Assembly: GCA_023425865.1 (NCBI GenBank)
Contig: JAFABV010000085.1
Span: 1-8,816, forward strand
DNA: 8,816 nt
From: Bacteroidota bacterium
GTDB taxonomy: Bacteria; Bacteroidota; Bacteroidia; Bacteroidales; Bacteroidaceae
Direction of reading: 5' to 3'
Below, one piece after another: positions 6,098-8,816 of the stretch (positions within the stretch are counted from its first letter, which is position 1; each line of letters begins with the position of its first letter). The position numbers and the translations under genes are program-made. The notes below the pieces were generated by a model. That model made no database searches. It was not told where the DNA came from and saw nothing but the letters and a program-made list of their open reading frames with translations.

Positions 6098-8020
6098 ATG
6101 GAAACATATAAAGACCATATCACCCTCAGCCCCGACCTTAACGAAGAGCGTCTGCAAACGCTCCGTAAGTTGTTTCCCGATTGGTTTACCCAAGAGGGGC
6201 GACTCGACATCAACGAGGTGAAGAAAGCCGCAGGCACACCAGACACCGAGACCGAACGATATGAATTCAGATGGTTCGGCAAGTCGGCAGCCAAGCGCAA
6301 CGCTTTCACACCCACGCGTGCCACTTTGCATTACGACCCCGCCCGCAGCGTCAATGCCGACAAGACCGAAAACATCATCATCGAGGGCGAGAACCTCGAA
6401 GTGCTCAAAATACTCCAGCAGGGGTATCGTGAGAAAGTGAAGTGTATCTATATTGACCCACCATATAATACAGGAGAAGATTTCCTTTACAATGATGATT
6501 TCAAAGAGGGTAAAGAAGCCTATTGGGAGAGTACAGGAGTTAAGAAAGATGGTATTGCCCTCGATACAAACACTGTGAACGATGGGCGTTTTCATAGCAA
6601 CTGGCTCGACATGATATATCCCCGTCTGCTTGTGGCAAGAACATTGCTCAGGCCGGACGGCGTTATCTTTATCTCTATGGACGACCATGAGATACACCAT
6701 TTGCGTAAGATTTGCGATGAGATATTTGGTGAGGAGAATTTTGTTGCACAATTTATTTGGGAAAAAAGATTAAATAGAGAAAATAGAGTAGAAGTATCAA
6801 TTAGGCATGACTATATTTTATGTTATGCAAAGGAGTCTCAAAAGGATGTTCGTCGTATAGCACAACTGCCAATGAATGAAAAAGCATTGGCAAATTATTC
6901 TAACCCCGATAATGACCCACGAGGCCTTTGGAAATCAGATCCTGCACATGCGCAGGCTGGTCATGGTACAAAGTCGCAATTTTATACTCTTGTAGCACCT
7001 AATGGTAAAAAACATGATTTGCCAAGTGGCCGCTGTTGGGTGTATAACCAGAATGTTATGGAAGAAAAGATAAGGGATAATAGAATTTGGTTTGGCAAGG
7101 ACGGCAATGCTGTACCAAGAATCAAAACGTTTTTGGATGAAAAAGAACGAGGTCTCACACCTGAAAGTATAATCTTTGCAAAAGATGGTTCAACGAATGA
7201 AAATGCGAAAGAAAACCTAAAGACACTATTTGATGGAGTTGCTGTCTTCGATACTCCTAAACCAATAGAACTTATTAGTTATTTGCTCAGTTTGTGCAAA
7301 GGAGGGGGCATTGTTCTTGATTTTTTTGCTGGTAGTGGAGTTACAGCTCATGCTGCTATGCAAACTAATTTGTATCGTTCAAAAGAAAATCAATTTCAGT
7401 TCGTCTGTGTTCAAATTCCAGAAATAACACAAAAAGATAGCGTGCCTTATAATGCAGGACTTAAGACAATTTCTGAAATTACAATTGAAAGGACAAAACG
7501 AGCATGCAAGATAGTTAAAGAAGAGGCTGATGCCAAAATTAAAGAGGAAAAAGAAAAATTATCCTTTGATGATGAAGAACCAGTCTATATGCCAGATTTA
7601 GGCTTCAAAGTTTTTACTTTAAGCAAGTCGAGCTTCCCGCGTGTTGACTTTGCACCAGATCCAGAGAAAACCGACGAGGAGAATCTGCAACTTTTGCAAG
7701 AGTATATCGCGCAAAAGGAGCGGCAGCTCACCATTCAGTTTAATGCTGAAGAGTTGATAACCGAAATCCTTATCAAGCAAGGATTCCAGCTCACCTATAA
7801 ACTCGAACCGCAACCACAGTTTGAGGCAAACCATGTATATCTGGCTACTGACGCTACCCACAAGGCCTACATCACTGTGGACAACAAACTGAACGATGCC
7901 ACGGTAGAATATTTCCTCGCACATACCGACACGAAGTTCATCTGTATCGAGCGTGCCCTCGACACCACCAAGAAGTATAACCTGAAGAGGGCAATGGACT
8001 CAAAGTTTTTTGCTTTCTAA
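6098..8020 (+). CDS. mod: Type III restriction-modification system, DNA adenine-N6 methyltransferase Mod
   Basis: The 640-aa Mod subunit methylates adenine in the recognition site and provides sequence specificity for Res. Catalytic motif IV is DPPYNTG (120-126) and the AdoMet-binding motif I is LDFFAGSG (407-414). The order IV then I is that of beta-class N6-adenine methyltransferases, as in known type III Mod proteins. The region between (about 210-390) should hold target recognition. KPIELISYLL (388-397) just before motif I is the usual motif X region. The C-terminal part (about 510-640) is the family's Res-interaction and dimerisation region by analogy. Start ATG 6098 lies 5 nt after the res stop, so translation is likely coupled. 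Composition changes inside the gene: row 6301-6360 has 38 GC of 60, 6841-6900 has 22, 7201-7260 has 22 and 7861-7920 has 29. No simple-sequence tract suggesting slipped-strand phase variation was seen. Confidence 0.93.
   Translation: METYKDHITLSPDLNEERLQTLRKLFPDWFTQEGRLDINEVKKAAGTPDTETERYEFRWFGKSAAKRNAFTPTRATLHYDPARSVNADKTENIIIEGENLEVLKILQQGYREKVKCIYIDPPYNTGEDFLYNDDFKEGKEAYWESTGVKKDGIALDTNTVNDGRFHSNWLDMIYPRLLVARTLLRPDGVIFISMDDHEIHHLRKICDEIFGEENFVAQFIWEKRLNRENRVEVSIRHDYILCYAKESQKDVRRIAQLPMNEKALANYSNPDNDPRGLWKSDPAHAQAGHGTKSQFYTLVAPNGKKHDLPSGRCWVYNQNVMEEKIRDNRIWFGKDGNAVPRIKTFLDEKERGLTPESIIFAKDGSTNENAKENLKTLFDGVAVFDTPKPIELISYLLSLCKGGGIVLDFFAGSGVTAHAAMQTNLYRSKENQFQFVCVQIPEITQKDSVPYNAGLKTISEITIERTKRACKIVKEEADAKIKEEKEKLSFDDEEPVYMPDLGFKVFTLSKSSFPRVDFAPDPEKTDEENLQLLQEYIAQKERQLTIQFNAEELITEILIKQGFQLTYKLEPQPQFEANHVYLATDATHKAYITVDNKLNDATVEYFLAHTDTKFICIERALDTTKKYNLKRAMDSKFFAF
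6716..7616 (+). other. AT-rich mosaic segment inside mod (probable exchanged specificity module)
   Basis: Codon use and GC drop sharply at about 6716 (row 6721-6780: 17 GC of 60) and recover at about 7616, where the GC-richer text resumes with AGCAAGTCGAGCTTCCCGCG. The segment covers Mod residues of about 207-507: the presumed target-recognition domain plus motifs X and I and a charged coiled-coil-like linker (KEEADAKIKEEKEKL). Reading frame is kept across both borders. This fits recombination that swaps the recognition module; borders are estimates by eye. Confidence 0.55.
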
Positions 8021-8030
8021 AATATTTATA

Positions 8031-8735
8031 ATGGATTACGAACATATTTCTGATATCGCTCAAAAAATTTTGTCGGACATCATGAATGATGCGCCACTAT
8101 CTGTCATAATGTTAAAAACAAAGATATTTGCCTCAAAGAAGCCAGATAAAGAATTGCTTGATTGGGTATCACAAGAATTGAATGGATATGAGGAAAAGCC
8201 ACCATCGTATAGAATTATCGATTGTGGAGTAAAGGTTGATGTTCATAGAGGCTTTCAGGAGGTTTTTGGCTTTGAATATCCTATAGAAATGATTAAAGAT
8301 AAGAAGATAAGAGAGAGTGTTTCACATATTGCAATACAACAACCAATTTCAGAAATAGAAGAACTTGTTAAAGGTGCTGCAACAACAAACACAATTCAGG
8401 TGCCATTGCCAGTCCCAATATGGTATAATTATATGGGACACTGCATAGCAGGACAAATTCAACGAGCGTATCAATTTGCAACTGTGGCCTCAATAAAGAA
8501 TCTTCTTATTGAAATAAAATCAAAGTTAATTGACTACTTTCTGAAAATAGATAATAATGAATACATCAATTTTGCATCAATAATGAAAAAAGAAAGCAAA
8601 CTGACAAATATAACCCATAATACAACATATAACGCCGCTATAGTAAATACGGGAAATGGCAATGTGGAAGCTCGTCAAATTGTATATCTAACTCAAGTTT
8701 CGGATTTAGACTTTGAGGTTGAATTTATTGCATAA
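8031..8735 (+). CDS. AbiTii-domain protein, putative abortive-infection component
   Basis: The 234-aa product carries an N-terminal AbiTii-type domain (about 1-170). The family resemblance is in the helical start (ISDIAQKILSDIMNDAPLSVIMLKTKIFA) and the hallmark ELLDWVSQELNGYEEKPPSYR (41-61), followed by the beta-strand and helical part around VPLPVPIWYNYMGH (124-137). The biochemical activity of the domain is not known to me; its name links it to abortive infection. The tail (about 191-234) is rich in Asn and Thr (LTNITHNTTYNAAIVNTGNGN), as in related proteins. Start: ATG 8031, 10 nt after the mod stop; a TTG at 8010 in the same frame would overlap mod and is less likely. It is co-directional with mod and probably in its transcript. 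Its AT-rich composition (row 8041-8100: 21 GC of 60) differs from the mod 3' end, suggesting separate acquisition. No membrane segment or signal peptide is seen. Confidence 0.75.
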   Translation: MDYEHISDIAQKILSDIMNDAPLSVIMLKTKIFASKKPDKELLDWVSQELNGYEEKPPSYRIIDCGVKVDVHRGFQEVFGFEYPIEMIKDKKIRESVSHIAIQQPISEIEELVKGAATTNTIQVPLPVPIWYNYMGHCIAGQIQRAYQFATVASIKNLLIEIKSKLIDYFLKIDNNEYINFASIMKKESKLTNITHNTTYNAAIVNTGNGNVEARQIVYLTQVSDLDFEVEFIA

Positions 8736-8741
8736 AAAAGG

Positions 8742-8816
8742 CTTTGAGTATTTCCGTATGTCACGGAAAATGAGTAAATTAGATGTGACAAAAAAAACAT
8801 TACTCAAAACTCAAAG
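8742..8816. repeat. Overlapping inverted repeats at the end of the operon
   Basis: TTTCCGT (8751-8757) and ACGGAAA (8763-8769) form a perfect 7-bp hairpin with a 5-nt loop, 16 nt after the AbiTii stop, and may act as its terminator although no T-run follows. It is enclosed by TTTGAGTA (8743-8750) and TACTCAAA (8801-8808), and CTTTGAG (8742-8748) also pairs with CTCAAAG (8810-8816). TGTCAC (8759-8764) and GTGACA (8785-8790) offer a competing fold. GAGTA is repeated directly (8746, 8772). The structure may continue beyond the window. Confidence 0.55.

Noticed and set aside
5948..6751. 267-codon minus-strand frame opposite the end of res and start of mod
   Set aside because: It is antisense to clearly functional motifs of Res and Mod, with no independent domain or start signal.
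6098..8020. Phase-variable mod
   Set aside because: Many type III mod genes carry simple-sequence repeats that switch the frame; no such tract longer than ordinary short A or T runs was seen here.

Overview
The window looks like an accessory-gene region of a Bacteroidales genome, most likely Prevotella/Segatella or a close relative. The grounds are a DUF4838-type carbohydrate-associated protein, a promoter of the Bacteroidota TAnnTTTG type, mostly weak Shine-Dalgarno signals, and mixed GC content with AT-rich intergenic DNA. The genus is inference from style, not from a marker gene.

Left third (1-2003): a large imperfect hairpin followed by a T-run (13-98) precedes about 120 bases that fold like the 5' part of domain I of a bacterial group II intron. 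This intron remnant stops abruptly near base 255. It runs directly into the interior of a DUF4838-family gene whose signal peptide and N-terminal domain are missing. The gene (258-2003) is therefore probably a 5'-truncated remnant, with the breakpoint next to its apparent ATG.

Middle (2004-2742): a repeat-rich spacer without a convincing gene. It contains a perfect 21-bp inverted repeat (2078-2122), three exact or near-exact 22-nt tandem repeats with a degenerate fourth (2122-2209), and four 23-nt tandem repeats (2491-2582), two of which carry an internal palindrome. A small unrecognised ORF (2743-3039) follows and looks coding but lacks a good start.

Right part (3111-8735): a co-directional four-gene defence operon. 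A TAnnTTTG promoter (3111-3139) reads into a 70-aa XRE/Cro-type regulator, then a type III restriction subunit (Res, 898 aa, helicase plus PD-ExK nuclease), a type III DNA adenine methyltransferase (Mod, 640 aa) and an AbiTii-domain protein (234 aa). Gaps are 20, 5 and 10 nt. Mod would set the recognition sequence and protect host DNA. Res with Mod would cut unmodified DNA. The small regulator could time expression. The AbiTii protein may be a second line of defence.

The Mod gene is a mosaic: its ends have the GC-richer composition of res, while its centre (about 6716-7616, covering the presumed target-recognition region) is AT-rich, as is the AbiTii gene. This points to replacement of the specificity module and separate acquisition of the last gene. 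All key catalytic motifs of Res and Mod are present. The window ends in overlapping inverted repeats (8742-8816).
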